A stretch of DNA of 64,000 nt from Cinclus cinclus. Taxonomy: Eukaryota; Chordata; Aves; Passeriformes; Cinclidae. Position numbers and translations under genes: made by a program. Of the stretch, positions 43,916 to 57,420 are shown in pieces (position 1 is the first letter of the stretch; every line of letters begins with the position of its first letter). The notes below the pieces were generated by a model. That model was given only the letters and a program-made list of their open reading frames with translations, was not told the DNA's origin and did not search any database. The stretch is taken from positions 52,181,101 through 52,245,100 of the forward strand of contig NC_085051.1 of assembly GCF_963662255.1 (NCBI RefSeq), written 5' to 3'.

Positions 43916-46900
43916 CTTTCCCCTCCTGTTTCTGGAAAGTAAACCTTTTAGTTGAGAAGTTTGGGATGAACTTTTATCTGCATGTGTGTGGAAGAGTTTG
44001 TTTCCAGTCTTGTGGAATTACCCAGGAATTGTTCTGCAATGCCATGTTGTTCCCTGAATTTTGTCATCTCTTCTTGGTTCTAAAGGCTACAAGCTACATT
44101 AAGTTCATTTGTCATGTCTTTTTTGTTTCCTTCTTTAAGAAAGAAAACCCTAAATGAGCCTTACATGCTCCATTAAGACCTTTTGACTGAAACTGTTAAG
44201 TTATTCTGTCTCGCTAATAATGTCAAAAGTTAAATCTATGAAATAGTGTTATCAGAGTGCGCATACTGTGCTATGTCTGTTCACTAAAAATTGTAGTGAC
44301 TGGTTGACCAAAAGATCCTAAAACATGAAAGTTGCTTTTTGTGGAGTTGTGGAGGCTTTTTTCCTTCAGGTTATCTGGGTGGGAAAATGTGGGGTGCTCA
44401 TGCTGATCTGACTGTGTCTGAGGGGAAAATAACACAGACCAGGCCTTGTGTGTATTTCTTTTTTTAAACTTAATGTTCTATTATACCTCGGGTTTGGCTG
44501 AGGTCTATTTGTAACTGCTTATTCTTACATCAGTATTTTCCGTGGAAGTTCCTCTGTCCCCATGCCGAGGGGCAGAGAAAGCATTTCATTTTGTTTCACT
44601 TCTCAGCCACATGTGAGCTGCTGCAAAGAGCGGTGAAATTGGAAGGCTTTGAAAGGTCTGAAATCCTTTTCTGTGCAGCTGCAGGAGAAAAGAGAGGTAG
44701 AACAAGGCAGTGGTTAGATGTTAGTCTGGGTATCATGAGTTAAATAGTCAGAGAAGAGCAAAAAACTCTTGCATGGTATGGCCTGTAAGTGAAGAGAGTG
44801 TTCTCAGTGGTTGCCTACATTTAGAAAGTGAAGGACTTCTGTCCTTTTTGTTAGCATGGTGAAGGATACAAAGTTTTTGTTTGTCCCTTGCTTTACCCCA
44901 GAGTATGAGGAAAAGGGTTAAGGGTTTTGCTGCTTTGTTTTTCCTTCACCCTGGTAAAGAAAATAACACTTCAAGAAACCAGAATATGACAAGTTCACAT
45001 TCTGAATTAAAATACCTTGGTCTAAATTTATATTATTCCTTGTGGCTAAAACTTGCTGTGGCAGTGGCCAGGGAAGGGCCTGATGTGATTATTTGACTGT
45101 AAAAATGCTCGTGGCTGGAATCCTCTGTAGGAGGTGGTTCTTACTCACAGCTCTTTTAGTAAGTCTCTTTACAGTGGCAAGGCCTATTCCATGAGCTGGC
45201 AGAGCCTGTAGGTTCTTTGCTGAAGTTAATGTTGCCATCCTTTTTACCTATCCCAATCTCCCCATGTCATGGGAAAGTATGTTCTCACTGTATGGATCCT
45301 ACTTCTTTTATTATCTCAAAAACTTAGAGCTTTCTTATTATTGTTACGGAACTTAGAACTTTATTGTTATTTGTATAGTAAGAGTAGCTGTACAGTAAAG
45401 GCAAGGCTTTTTCAGAGGCAGTGTGTGTACTAAACAGGTCAGTTCAACTCGGGAAAAGAATAGGCAAAACTTATTTGACTGAAAATCCCATACCAAAGCT
45501 CACTAGACTCAGTAAAACTTGCGCTTCGGCTATGCTTCACTGTTTGGCCTTGAGTTCACAGATACGATGTGAAAAATTGCTGTTGTGTCTGCTATTTCTT
45601 CACTTACTAGAGCCCAAAATTCTTTGTGTTAAACAAAGGCTGATATTGGTAGGTCAGCATTTCTTGTGAGTTCTGAGACAAACAAGGAAGATTTTGAAGA
45701 AGTAAACTATTACGGCTCTTTTAATCCATACAAATGAAACCCACATGTGCTATTAATGGAAAAACTCAGTGGAAGGAAACATTGCATATCCTAAAGCTAA
45801 ATAAAAATCTTTCATATATGGAGGCACTGATATTGTACTTGACTGTTTTATTTGTTGCTTATTAATTTATGCTATTGGAACACTGAAAATAGGAGGAGGA
45901 AAATTAGTGAGCACTTTAACACAGCCAGTGAATTTCACTATGATTAAAGCTTCCATGATTTTGAGGAGTGTTAAATAACTCCCTGAAGAGAACAGTTACT
46001 CCCAAATTTTGGCTTGTATTGAAGGCTGACAAACTTTTATTTTTTTGTCCTTCTTAGCATTACAACTTTAGATTTCCTTATCTGTTGGAATGGCAGTAAA
46101 AATACAAGTCACATCTTTGGACATTGATTATGTTGATCATCTTTGGAAAGCAGCTTCTGGGGCTCTTTCCAGTAAAAATAGATAAGGAAAAGCAGATTTG
46201 ACTCCACAGTGTCTTGTGGAAATGCAAATTTGGAATGTATGTCAGCTGTGAGACTTCAATCCCTTGCTTGCAGTGTTGCTGTTTTCCCAGTTTTTTGGTT
46301 TTGTACTGCAACAGTAAAAGTAAAAATGGTGGAAGGAAATCTGCCTGTAGTGCTTTCACCCCTCAGAAAAGCCTACTGGAAGGTGCTCACTGCCACAGTG
46401 TCACTAATCCTTGAGGAGCTTGTTCTCTGGTCCACACTGTTATCTTCACTCTGTGTGCTCCTGCACAAACAGTTGGTATTCCCAGGCCTTCTTTCATGAC
46501 CAAGACTCTGTTGTTTCAACACTGGCAAAAAATTAAGGGGAAAAAAAAAAAAAGAAACCAGCAATTCTTTTCACTATAGTGAGAAACCTTGTCAATGTAG
46601 TTGTGTCTAAGAAGAGCTTAAAAAAAAACAACCAAGAAAGTCACTGCTGTGTCTTATCTGGTGTGTCTGATCACTGTGTGGAAGTGGTGGCATGGCCATG
46701 TCCTAGGGGAGGAGGCTAATACATCCATCCAACTCTGGCTGTTAAAATGTGCCTACTCTCTGCCTATTGAGGTTCAAAGGTTGAAAGTATAATATTGGGA
46801 CAGCCCGTGGGTGTCTGATTCCCCTAGAGCTGTTGTATTTCTCTGCTGGTTGTAAAGACCATGTTTTATTAGGCTGTATCATCAGCTGCTTCATGGGGCT

Positions 46901-49900
46901 CTGGGCAGAGGCACCTATTGACCTACACAATCAGGACTGCAACCTTTTAACAAGAGGTTATTTTAAGCCCCCTTATGACGTACACTTGACAAGTCCAACT
47001 CCAAGCCTGCTTTTTCTGGTTCCTTCTTTGCAGCTAGTCCTGTGCCTTGCAGTTTTTAATAGTTTGCAAGTAGTCTGAGTACCCAATGGGTATAGAGAAA
47101 ATGGTGTTTTGCTGGATGGACTCATCAGAAAATGGATGAGAGAAAAAAAAAGTGCTTTTTAGGTGAGACTTTGGGATCTCCGTCTAAGCAAGTGGCAAAT
47201 TCAAAACTGAACTCCTGAAACTGGAAATACTGGTATCCTGGAAAGCTATCTCATCTCTTCAAATGACTATGCCTTAAACTCAACAGGCAGGAACTCAGTG
47301 AAACAGTCCCTTTGGAAAAGAAGGAAGAGTTAAGAGGGTGTTTGATCTAATCAGAAATGCCAAACCATGAAATGCTAATGCCCAGGGTGTTCAGACTGAC
47401 ACAGGCTGCCTGATGTCTTGGTAAACCACACACGCCTTGGGTCTTTCCCAGTTGTTTGAGGAGATGTACATCATACCCAACAGGAATGTGCTTTCAGAAT
47501 TCGATGGTGGAAAATATATGTTCTGCAGGTTTTCTCTTAAACTCTGGTGGGAGAAGAGGAGCTTTTTCCCCCTACTTGTACTCTGCTCAGTGCCATACTT
47601 CCTCATGGGCTATATTTGTCTTGCCCTCCTTCTCAGAGGTCACAGCCTCTGTGAATGTGCTGTAGTGCAGAGCAGATGAGCAGGTCCTCGAGCTGCTCCA
47701 GCAGAAACTGTTGCCAAACCCTTGGGTTTTTGTTTCAGCACTAAAGGAATTCAGGTACAGTCAAAGGGTCAGGCTGGTGTCCAGCAGCCCTGGGGAAGGA
47801 GGAAGGTGACTCCTGTCATCTCCTTACTGGGCTGGCAACTCTGCTGGTGTGTGGGTGAGTCTGTCTCATCTTTTTCTGTAAGCAGTAGGTACTGCTGGTC
47901 TAATCTCCAGGGCAGGAAAGGCTGCCGTCCTGCTACTGCAGAGTGAGGCCGACTTGTAGATGCTGATACTTTAGCTTATCCTCTGCTTTTAAAATCCACC
48001 CTGGAGAAAAAGGTGAGTAGTGCTCAAGTTGGAATCTTTATTATCTGTACCTCTGGCACCTCAGCAGTACAGCTATTGATTTGGTGCCGTGTCTTTTTCA
48101 CCTGTGGGCTGCTTGCCTGAGGGGAGACTGTTCTTGAGCCTACATTGCTCAGTAGCCAGCTTTCACCCAGCCTGTTGACTTGTCCTGTGAAGAAGTGCAG
48201 AGGCTCTAGTGGTGAGCACAGCTCCCACTCAAACATGTTTCAAGGCATGGAGCTTTGTCATTATTCAAATAGTACCAAGAACATCCTTCTCAAACCTTAA
48301 TGCTATTGTAAACAAACAAATCTCTGTGTAGCCAAAGCCTGTGGCTTCCTTCCCTGCCTGGCACATGCGGTGTTTGTATGTAGAGGTAATAGCTGTCTCA
48401 TGTACTGACAAATGTATTAATGGCTGGACTGGAATTAATACTAGGTAGAGTGACTGCTTTGTTCTTCATAGCTGGTTCCTGCTGCTTAATGAAGTGCTCT
48501 TAAAACTCTTGTTTTCAGTCCTAGTTAGGTCTGTGACTTGGCTAAGTGAAGGCTTAGAGCTGCCTGTGATTAGTCATTATAATTAGCTCGGAAATCTTTG
48601 CCTCTGTGATCAAGGCACACTGTATAATGCGGCTTATAGTGGGCTCTAGCCCTGTCACATACCTTCAGAGTAGTGTGGATGACAGTGCTCTGCTGGACAT
48701 ATGTATGTATTTAACTGTGTTGTAACTTTAATATGCAATTTCTTAATATGTGCCAGGAAGGTAAATCTGAAGTAATTGACTCCTCAGAAACTTGTGGTTA
48801 GTGTTAGTCCCCACTTCCCTTGGACAGGGCAATTTTTGGTTTTGGCCAAGGCTTGCCTTGCCCATACCAAGTGTAAGGTAAGATTGAGACATGGTGACTA
48901 GTTTCTGAGTATAGAGAGCAAATAAAAAGGAAGACTTTGGGGTAGTTAGTATGTGCCCCTTTCCTAGGAAGTCTGTTCCTCTTTCTGCACTGGGTGACCT
49001 TGTCTTTTGAGTATTAGTCTTGGCGGTGTAACAAGAGGAGCAATCCCACATTAGGTGTTTAAACTTGAAAGAGCAGTTTGAAATTCAGTTCTTGAAAATA
49101 AAAAGTTGATTTGTAAGCTAAACTTGATCTTAAAAAGCATTTTTTAAGGAATGTTTGATTAGGTGTCTCTTTAAAATTTTCAAACCTTTAATTTGTCATT
49201 CCATATGAAAGTTTTGATGACTTTGTGCTTTCTGAAAGTGCAAGAGGACGTGTTCAGCCTTAATGAAGGCAGTGAAAGTTTCTCCAGCATACTGGAGAAT
49301 TGGGCTGCTTTGGTGCTCCTCACATTGTTTTGAAATGCAACTGGTTGTGATGAGCACTGGCTTTAAGTATTGTAGGTCAAACTCAGTCAATTTTCTGTAC
49401 TTCTCATGTAAGATTTTGAGATGAAATCAGAGTTTAACCTACCTTTCCGAGTATCTTCAAAAATTCAGCTTTATGCAGCAGCTTGCTCTTTGAACTTCAT
49501 AAAGGAGGTATTGGTAAATGTTGCCTCTCTGGGGGACAGAGGCTGCAGTAGTGTGATAAAATTGCAAAAAATCCCCTCTGGTGAGGCAATCCTAGTCTAT
49601 TCTTCCCCCTTCAGCCCTGTCCCCCTATTGTGCAGGTATGTCTAGGGGATATCAGTAGGGTCTCATAGGTACTCTGTGTGTGTGTGAATAGGTGTGTCTC
49701 TGAAAAAATATCCCCCTGCCCTTTTAGGGGCAGGAGTTTGCGATTGTGAGTTTTTGTCCTTAAAGTTATTCAATCTTTCTTGCCCCTTCCCCTCACTTTG
49801 TGCTCTTCACCTGGATGGATTTCACAACTATATAACCTGAGAGAGCTTGTTTTGCAGTGCAGTTGTATCATTAGGGGAGTCTAGCCACATGGCTGCCTAT

Positions 49901-52900
49901 TGCAGCTTTTCAGTTCTGCTCTCTGTAGGTATCTGGGATAACCTGCCATCATAGCTTGTGCATGTACTTTTAGATGACTGCATGTTTTATCAGGTTGGGC
50001 TTTAGTTCATAGAGAGACTTTGATTTGCAAGTTTGATATTGAAAATAATTACTAGTGTACATGACCTTGAGCTGGTGTCCTTCTAGACTTTGTAACCCTA
50101 ATGTGAAAGCACAAAATAACAAATGTGTAATTGTAGTTGTGGCTTCTGGGTTCAGAAATCCCTCAGGAATATGTATAACCAAGCCTTGCATGCAGGGGTA
50201 CAACACCTGCTGGTCCCTGGAGAGGGTACGGAGAGATTTTAGTTCTACACAGGGCTTGGAGATGGATAAAGACTAAGAAAAGCCTTTCTTGAGGAGGACA
50301 TCACCTTTTCTCTGGAAGAAATGAATTGACACGACTGGGGAAATCTGGTCTACTAACAGCGTTGTTTTTGTAGCAATTCTTTACACGCTGCTTGTGTTGA
50401 AATGCAAGGAGTATTTTTTTTTCTCTGTCCTCTGACTTCCATCTTCTTTGGTCACCTAAACTCATTCCCTGTTCTCATCAGTAACACTGGTTTGGGTTTT
50501 GGCCTTGTGTAAATGGTGATGGGGATATTTTTCCTCCCACCCTGTGTTGAGAGCCCACTACCCCATATAGCAGGTTGGCTGGAGTTGTGCATAGTTCTGC
50601 CTTTAGGTTGCTAACAGCTGTGTGAGAAGGTAAAAGTGTCGCGTCTGTAACTGAAGCTTTTTTGTTCTAAGGAATGTAAAATGATCAGTGGTACCAGTGT
50701 GTGCATCTATTCCTTTGGCTGACATCTCTCCATCCTTAGGAGGGAGCTGGTGTAGGTGCTTCTGCGAGGAGTAAAGGACTGTGAAGGCAGGCAGGCATAC
50801 CAGGTGTAGCATTTGTACTTCCTCAGTATTGTTTTCTGTCTGGGAATCTTAAAGATGTCCCTCCTGGGACCCTTGTGCTGATTTGTGCAGCTGCTACCAC
50901 ACTGTTCATGACAGTAGCCATGGGAACACAAGTAGGATGATACAAGTTTAAAACTCTAACTTGTTGCTAGGCAGACCCAGCTCAATGTGTGGATTAAGTA
51001 GTTTTAACAACAACAAAAAAACCCACTCCAGATATTTTGCCACTTCTGTGGGGGAAGACAGCTGGGCTCACCCCTAGCACTGGGTCTTTCTTTAGGCTGG
51101 CAGAATGAAACCAGCCCCGGAAGAGTCCCCTGACACCAGCCAACCTTGGGGGAAACCCCTCTTGTACATCTGAATCATGAGTAGGTGGTGGCTGGGGGGT
51201 GGCAATTTCAGCAGGTAGGTTGTGACACAACCTTTTGTAAAAAGCCGAGTGCTGTAAAGTAAAGCCATGTACCTCCCAATGCAAAACTGTTGTGCCACTC
51301 AGTCTAAAAGTTTTAGCCTGTATTAAAATAGGTACTGCTATAAGTGACATACACTCTAAACAAAGGTCATGGGCTTAAAATATCACAAGATCATTTTTAA
51401 ACTCTGGCTGTAAAAATTAAAATTATGACTAAGGCAAGGTAAGTACCTTCAAAAATTGCACTGCTTTTGCACATGGTTAGCGTAGGTGCTCTGCGTGCTG
51501 CATGAGCTGGTGTAGACCTTTTAACTTGTTGATAAGTTGTTCTGTCCTAAGCTTGTGTTTTGGCATTTTATGTTCAAGAAACAAGGGCAGCCTGTTCCCT
51601 CATGTTATTTTCATTGTCAACATCTGACAAAGGATCTACTGCACATTATGGGGGCTCAAAGGGAACTGGACACCCAAACTTTCAGGGAGTGATGGCTCCT
51701 GTATGCTACTAGAGAGCTGAGCTCCAGCATGTCTTTGTCTCTGCAGCTGTTGGCTTCCTGTATCACAGCAGTAATTAGTTATGCTCTGGCCACTGGTTTA
51801 AATGGATCTTTTTTTATTTTATAAACATTTTCTCTGCAGTTACTGTCATTCCTGTTGGAATAAGGCCATTTATAGAGATGCTCCCAATTACCACCTGCTC
51901 TTTTTCTTTCTTAGCAAAATACACTCTTACCTAATTTAACCTCCCACAGCAATTGCTTTGAAGTTGTTTTCTCTTTGCATCTTGGCTCACTGCTATACCT
52001 TTTCCCTTTGACCACCTTAACAAACTGCAGTCCTTGTTTGTCCTTCAATAAATTACCTGCTTCTGGGGAGAAAGCCTACTTGTTTGGTTTGCCCCAAACA
52101 TTTCTGTAGTTAACTCTTACAAGAAAAGATTTCTTTCCTTTAGTATGTCTCAGCCCCCTTTTTTTTTTTTTTTTCCTAGGTGCTATTTGTGGTTCTCCAA
52201 CTTTCATTAGAGTTTTAGTACAGTTTATACATTCTGTCTACCCTCTTATCTACCAAGGCCTGCTTGGGTTTCTCTGCTCTTCTGTGTCCTCCTGAGTCCT
52301 CTTTCTTGGTACTTTGTTCATCCAGGAGAGACACCCATGTCTGAGCTTCATTGTAGTTGTGTTCTTCCAAGTTCCCTCTCAGGCTGAAAGAAAGTGGTTG
52401 TGATTTTTACTTTGTTATAATTTTGCTCTGTAAGAAGGGAAAATATATCAGAAGTCCATCCATCCCTTAACCTCTTTTACAACTTGCATGCCTCTCTGGA
52501 CATGGTATCTGCCTGCTTTTCAAGCATTTGTGTAGCATTGACATTTTTTGTCTTTTCAAGCTCCTTAAGGCTTTTGTTGCATCACTGAATTCCTGCCTCG
52601 GCTTCTCCTGTGGAAGCCACTTGTTCTTGTAGGAGCAAATGCTCCCCCACACTTTAGCTGGTGGAGTATCTGTCTCTTGGCCAGTCGTGTCACTCTTCTG
52701 AACTATTGCTGCTGTGAGCAAACAGGTGTGTGAGCAAGGTGAGAGAGCTGATCTTTCCTTCAGCCAGGGCTGCCCCAGGAACTTGTGTGCTTGTCTGGAA
52801 CCTTTAGGTGGCCCCTGCCTGCTGGGCACTGAGGCTGAATAGCTGAGAGTAGCTCTGAAGTCTGTCCTATGAATTTGGAGGAAGAGGGGAGGTCTCCTTG

Positions 52901-55900
52901 CTGGTCTTGTGAATAAAGCAAACCTTGAGGTTGCTAGCTGACTCAAACCTGTAGACAGTGAGGACATGCAAGAGCTTTTCTCTTTGCTGTAGTCTCAGCC
53001 TTGGGCTCATCACTGCGTGTGCTGAGGCTCAGCTTGGAGGGTACAGCTGGATCTCATCTGAAGTTCTCGTCACCTCTCTTCTCCTGTTTGGCTTTATGCA
53101 AGTATCAAATAACTTGGGAGAGAGGCTTGCTGGTGGGAACTTGGTGGTGGAAGGATGATTTTTCAAAGCTATCCTCTGGATTTCAGCCCAAGAGCTGAGT
53201 TGCTTGGCAAATAATTTCTTCCTGTGTGTACTGGCTCTGAGAAGTGGGTCTGCTCTCTGGGAAACTGCTGCATTGTGCTCTAGCTTCTTCTATATTTTGG
53301 GTGGGGTTTTTAGTCCTCTTGGTTTGGTTTTTAAGATGATTCTCCCCGAAGATTTGCCCGGGATTGTGAGTGCGTGGGATCAGTTTCTTTTCCTGGGCAA
53401 TTTCAGGTGAAACAGCAAGCTGTCTTCCACACACAAGTCAGGTGCAGTCCTTGTGGTGCAAACAGGACAGGCACAAATCCAGCCATTCTGCCAGCAGGCT
53501 GAAAATTGGCAAGGCTTCAAGAGTTTATTTGTAGATTAGGGTGAAAAATTACTTTTTCTACTGGAGCAGATGCAAAGGGAGTTGGGAGGTTTTGCAGTTT
53601 TGGAGGTCTGGTGCAGCTAGTGACTGGGGAAAGTGTGCTGGTGCAGAGTGGAGATGGCAATCTGAGACTGACCACTGCTGGTTTGAAAGGATGTAGATTG
53701 AGAAGACATTTATAAATGCTAAAGCTGTTTATAAAATGTGTGTGAGAGTAGTTACGTTAGGCAGATTCATGTTGTTTATTGTACTCATCTTGCTGAAGTT
53801 ATATTGAAGGGTGGAGGAGAAATAAAGACAGAACTTATTGTACCCCTAATAATATTTTTAGAGATCATGAAAGCAAATAAATGAGCTTTTGGGGAGTTAG
53901 ACTTGGACTCAGTCCTTGTTGCTCAGACACTTGCTAGGAAGGGGTCTGTTTGATGCCCTCTTACCTGAGCCCTTGTGAAAGAGGCTCTGGGAGACACTGG
54001 GCACCTCTTGGAACCAGCTGTCTCCAGTTCATTTTGGTGGAATGCTGTCCTGTCTGGTTATTGTTCCCTCTGCTGTGGCCGCTGTGTTGCCTGCAGCAAT
54101 ACCTCTGTAGCAGCAGCCATGTCCTTTTGTTTTAGCTGGAGAGAAGGAAACCACTGGGTGCACTAGTGTTGCTTGTGAAATTATTTTGGTGTCTGCTGGG
54201 TGAGGGGATAAGAGGAGATGTGATGGGGTTTCTTAGAGAGATGGATAGGAGAAATTGTACATTCATATAGGCAGTGGATTTAATTAATGCAGCCACAACT
54301 GGGACAAAGTTTGGAGCAGGTGCACACCCAGAGCTTGCTTAAGTTGGATAGATGCCTGCTGAAATGTTTATCAAACATGAGAATAAAAGGAAAAAGGTTG
54401 TATTTAATCTTTTTTTTGATGATGCATTTCAAAAATAGGTTATGTTTCTAAAGTCAGCAGCAATTACAACCAGGGTTTGAAAAATGGACTTGGCATTTGC
54501 AAGCCACAGTGGGAAACACCTGTGCTGCAATACACCCTGCAGCAGGAAGGGCTACCAGGGTCGGGTGCTGCTTGCTTACCCTGGTGCTTGTTGGCTCTTG
54601 CAGCAGGCTTCTCCTTGTGTGCTAGGATTGCCTTTGCACTCATACTGCTGCTCTGTTCTTAGTCATTCATCAGTAGACATAATTTGGCTTGATATCTGTA
54701 TTTCATTGCTGTAGAAGTGATTCTTAGCCTCTGGAGTAGAAAATGAATCTAGTTACTCCTAGCTCAGTTTTACCCCGGCATGCAGTTGAAGCACTAAAGC
54801 TGCATCCAAACTAAGGAAGACACTATTGCACTAATGTGCTAATTTTATACTCTTACTTGGCAGGTTGCCTTTGTAATCAAAGGGCTGGAAATTTTTCAGT
54901 TTGAACAAAATGTTCTAAGTAGCTGTGCTCTAGGTGGAAACAGATTTGATATGGGATACTGCCTTCAAAAGAAATCCATCTTTCCCTATCTTTCTGGGCA
55001 TAATTGTTCTAACTAAAATTTGCTTTCCTGAAGCTGTAGCCAAGGCTTACCTGTGAAGTTTCCTCTGCAGAGGTGTATTTCATCAATCTCTGCATCTCAT
55101 GGGAACGGAGGGAAGGGGATGTTTTCAGGAACTACCTGGAAACTTTAGGAATGACAATTGTAATGAATTTCAGCAAAACAGTTATATTGCATGTAATTTT
55201 CTCCCTGTATGGGCTTGGTGGAGAACTTGGTCAAAATACAAAAGTGTTTTTAAATAAGTTTGAAAGTGAACATCCTGGTAAGCTGTACAGTTCCTGACAG
55301 AGATTATGTAGTAGGAAGTAAATACCTGATTCTCATCAATAGTGTAAAAGTAATTAAAAGCATATTTTGATGCCGTTGGGTTTTCTGCCCTTTGTTTTAG
55401 GGAATCAGTGGCCACTGAGTAGAGAATATATGTATCCAGATTTACTTTTTCCAACAAAAATGTCCACAGGAACAGAACAATCACAGAGCAGTCACATATT
55501 TCTGAAGTGGTATGAAATTAAATGCTAACTCAAAGGCCATGTTTATGTTACTGGAAAGCTTAAAACAAATGGCAGAATTGCTTTTAGGCTGTATGAAACG
55601 TGTCTTTCTGTTGCCTTTGATTTTATTTTTTTTTTAAAGTAGCTTCCAGTGTTCATGAATCTAATGCAGAAATTTCAATACACTATTTTCTAATGAGACT
55701 AAAATTTTTCCTCCTGCAATACTTTAATGAGAGCTGACTGCTAAACTTCATTGCTTTGAGTTTGAGATGAAACAAAACTCTGGGTGCCATATGTTAAAAG
55801 GACAAGCTGACTTGACAACAACAATGTGTTTTATCTTCTGCATTTTGGCAAGATTTTGTAGTCCTGGAGGCAACTGTAGGGAGAGAGAAATCCCTGAGAT

Positions 55901-57339
55901 TCAAGAATGATATGAGAAGGACTTGTGAGGTCAGCAGAGCAGGAAGCTTAAGTGTCTAAGATGGGAGATGGGAAATAGAAAGAAGGAAGAAAACCAAGAT
56001 CAGCTGGAAAGTGACACTGGGTGAAATACTAATTTTAAAAAATCTCATGGTTTTTGTGTTCTCCTCTGAAGACAGTTGGCTGTTCTTTCTGTTGTTTTGA
56101 GATTTGATAGATTAAACACCCAGTTTTCAGTTCAGGTGAGTGCAAATCCACTCTCCTAAACTTGGAGCATGTGGTCTTGAATTGAATTCCCGACGCTGGA
56201 AGCCAGCCAGGGCTAGGCTAGTGGAGTGGTGCTAGAAGGGAAGCTACATTCATGACAGTCTTGAACTAGCCAAAGGCTTGTTGGCCTGAGACCTTGAGCT
56301 TCTCCACACTGAGCTGTGCTTCTGCTTCTGCCTGCAGCAGCTCTTCTTGTCTGTGTTAGAGGTTTACATATGTGGCCGGGTACTGCTCTGGCATCCTGAG
56401 CAAATAGGCAGCTTGTCTGGTGATGGGAGAGCCAGAACAGCCCCGTCCTTCCTCTCCTCCCAGGCAAGGAGACCTGTGGCTTTCTCTGCTCACATGCCCT
56501 GTGCCAGACCTACAGTTGCTTGGGCCATTCAGCTGGAGGTCTTCGTTGCTGTGACTTCTCTTTTACCCTTTCCAAAAACAGTGTGCTTAGAAGCTGAGGG
56601 CTTACATAGTGGGGTACATGCTGTGTTTGGCACCTGCTTTTGTTGCTGTCACTTGTGATTTCCTGTAACCATCAGCAAAGTGTGATGTCCTCCACAGCAC
56701 TATTTATGTGGCCCTGCTGTGCTGGGCTTGGTCACTGTGGAGCTCGTGACTTGCTTGCCATAACCTGTGATACAGGTGTGTGGGGGATTGCAATTGTTTG
56801 TTTCTGCTGTCCTGCCAGTGTATTTTACTTTCCTGTTGGTACTCCTGCCTGTCCTTTGAGGTCAGACAGCATCCCTTTGTACTGCTGCTAGGGTATGGGG
56901 ACCTCGTGTGTGATCACCTGGGTTGTGGCAGGCTGCTGGGAGTGAGAGTGAGCCAAATGAGCTGCTGGCTCTGGGGAATGTGCCTGAGCCAGATGCAGGA
57001 AGATCCAAACACTGTAAGTCACCATGCAGGCCAGCTCTTGGCATGACATTCAGCTGAGTAAAAGTTGCAGGACATGTGCTCTGCAGGCTCTAGAGTCTAG
57101 ATTTAGCTCTGAGTGGATCTTCTGAAGTCTTGTTACTTCTGTTCAGGCCTGAGATGAACAGTAGAGGTCCTTTTCTTCCACCTCTGTTATACTGCATGTA
57201 AGTTCTTGGCTAGATACTTGTTTGGGTTAAGGAGCCCTTACGGCTTTCTCTCTTTCCACCTATAACCTCCCTTCTTTACAGACACCTTGCTTCATCCCTG
57301 AGCAGCACAAAGCATTCTATCTTTTTTGGAGGTGGAAAT

Positions 57340-57420
57340 ATTGTTATTATCCACATTTCTGGGCTTCTAAGAGGCTGGGACAGGTCTTGTGTAACTCAGA
57401 TCTTGTGAGTCATGTCAGTT
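57340..57420 (+). repeat. Possible ancient MIR-like SINE remnant
   Basis: The stretch TTGTTATTATCCACATTT, followed by AAGAGGCTGGGACAGGT and GTGTAACTCAG, resembles in order the core of MIR elements (TTATTATCCCCATTTTACAG, then GAGGCACAGAGAGGTTAAGTAACT). The match is partial, as expected for a very old copy in an amniote. By-eye similarity only. Confidence 0.4.

Noticed and set aside
51436..51444. AAGGTAAGT in intron 2 as donor of RCOR1 exon 3
   Set aside because: The upstream sequence does not encode the expected ELM2 residues, and no pyrimidine tract with AG lies at a suitable distance.
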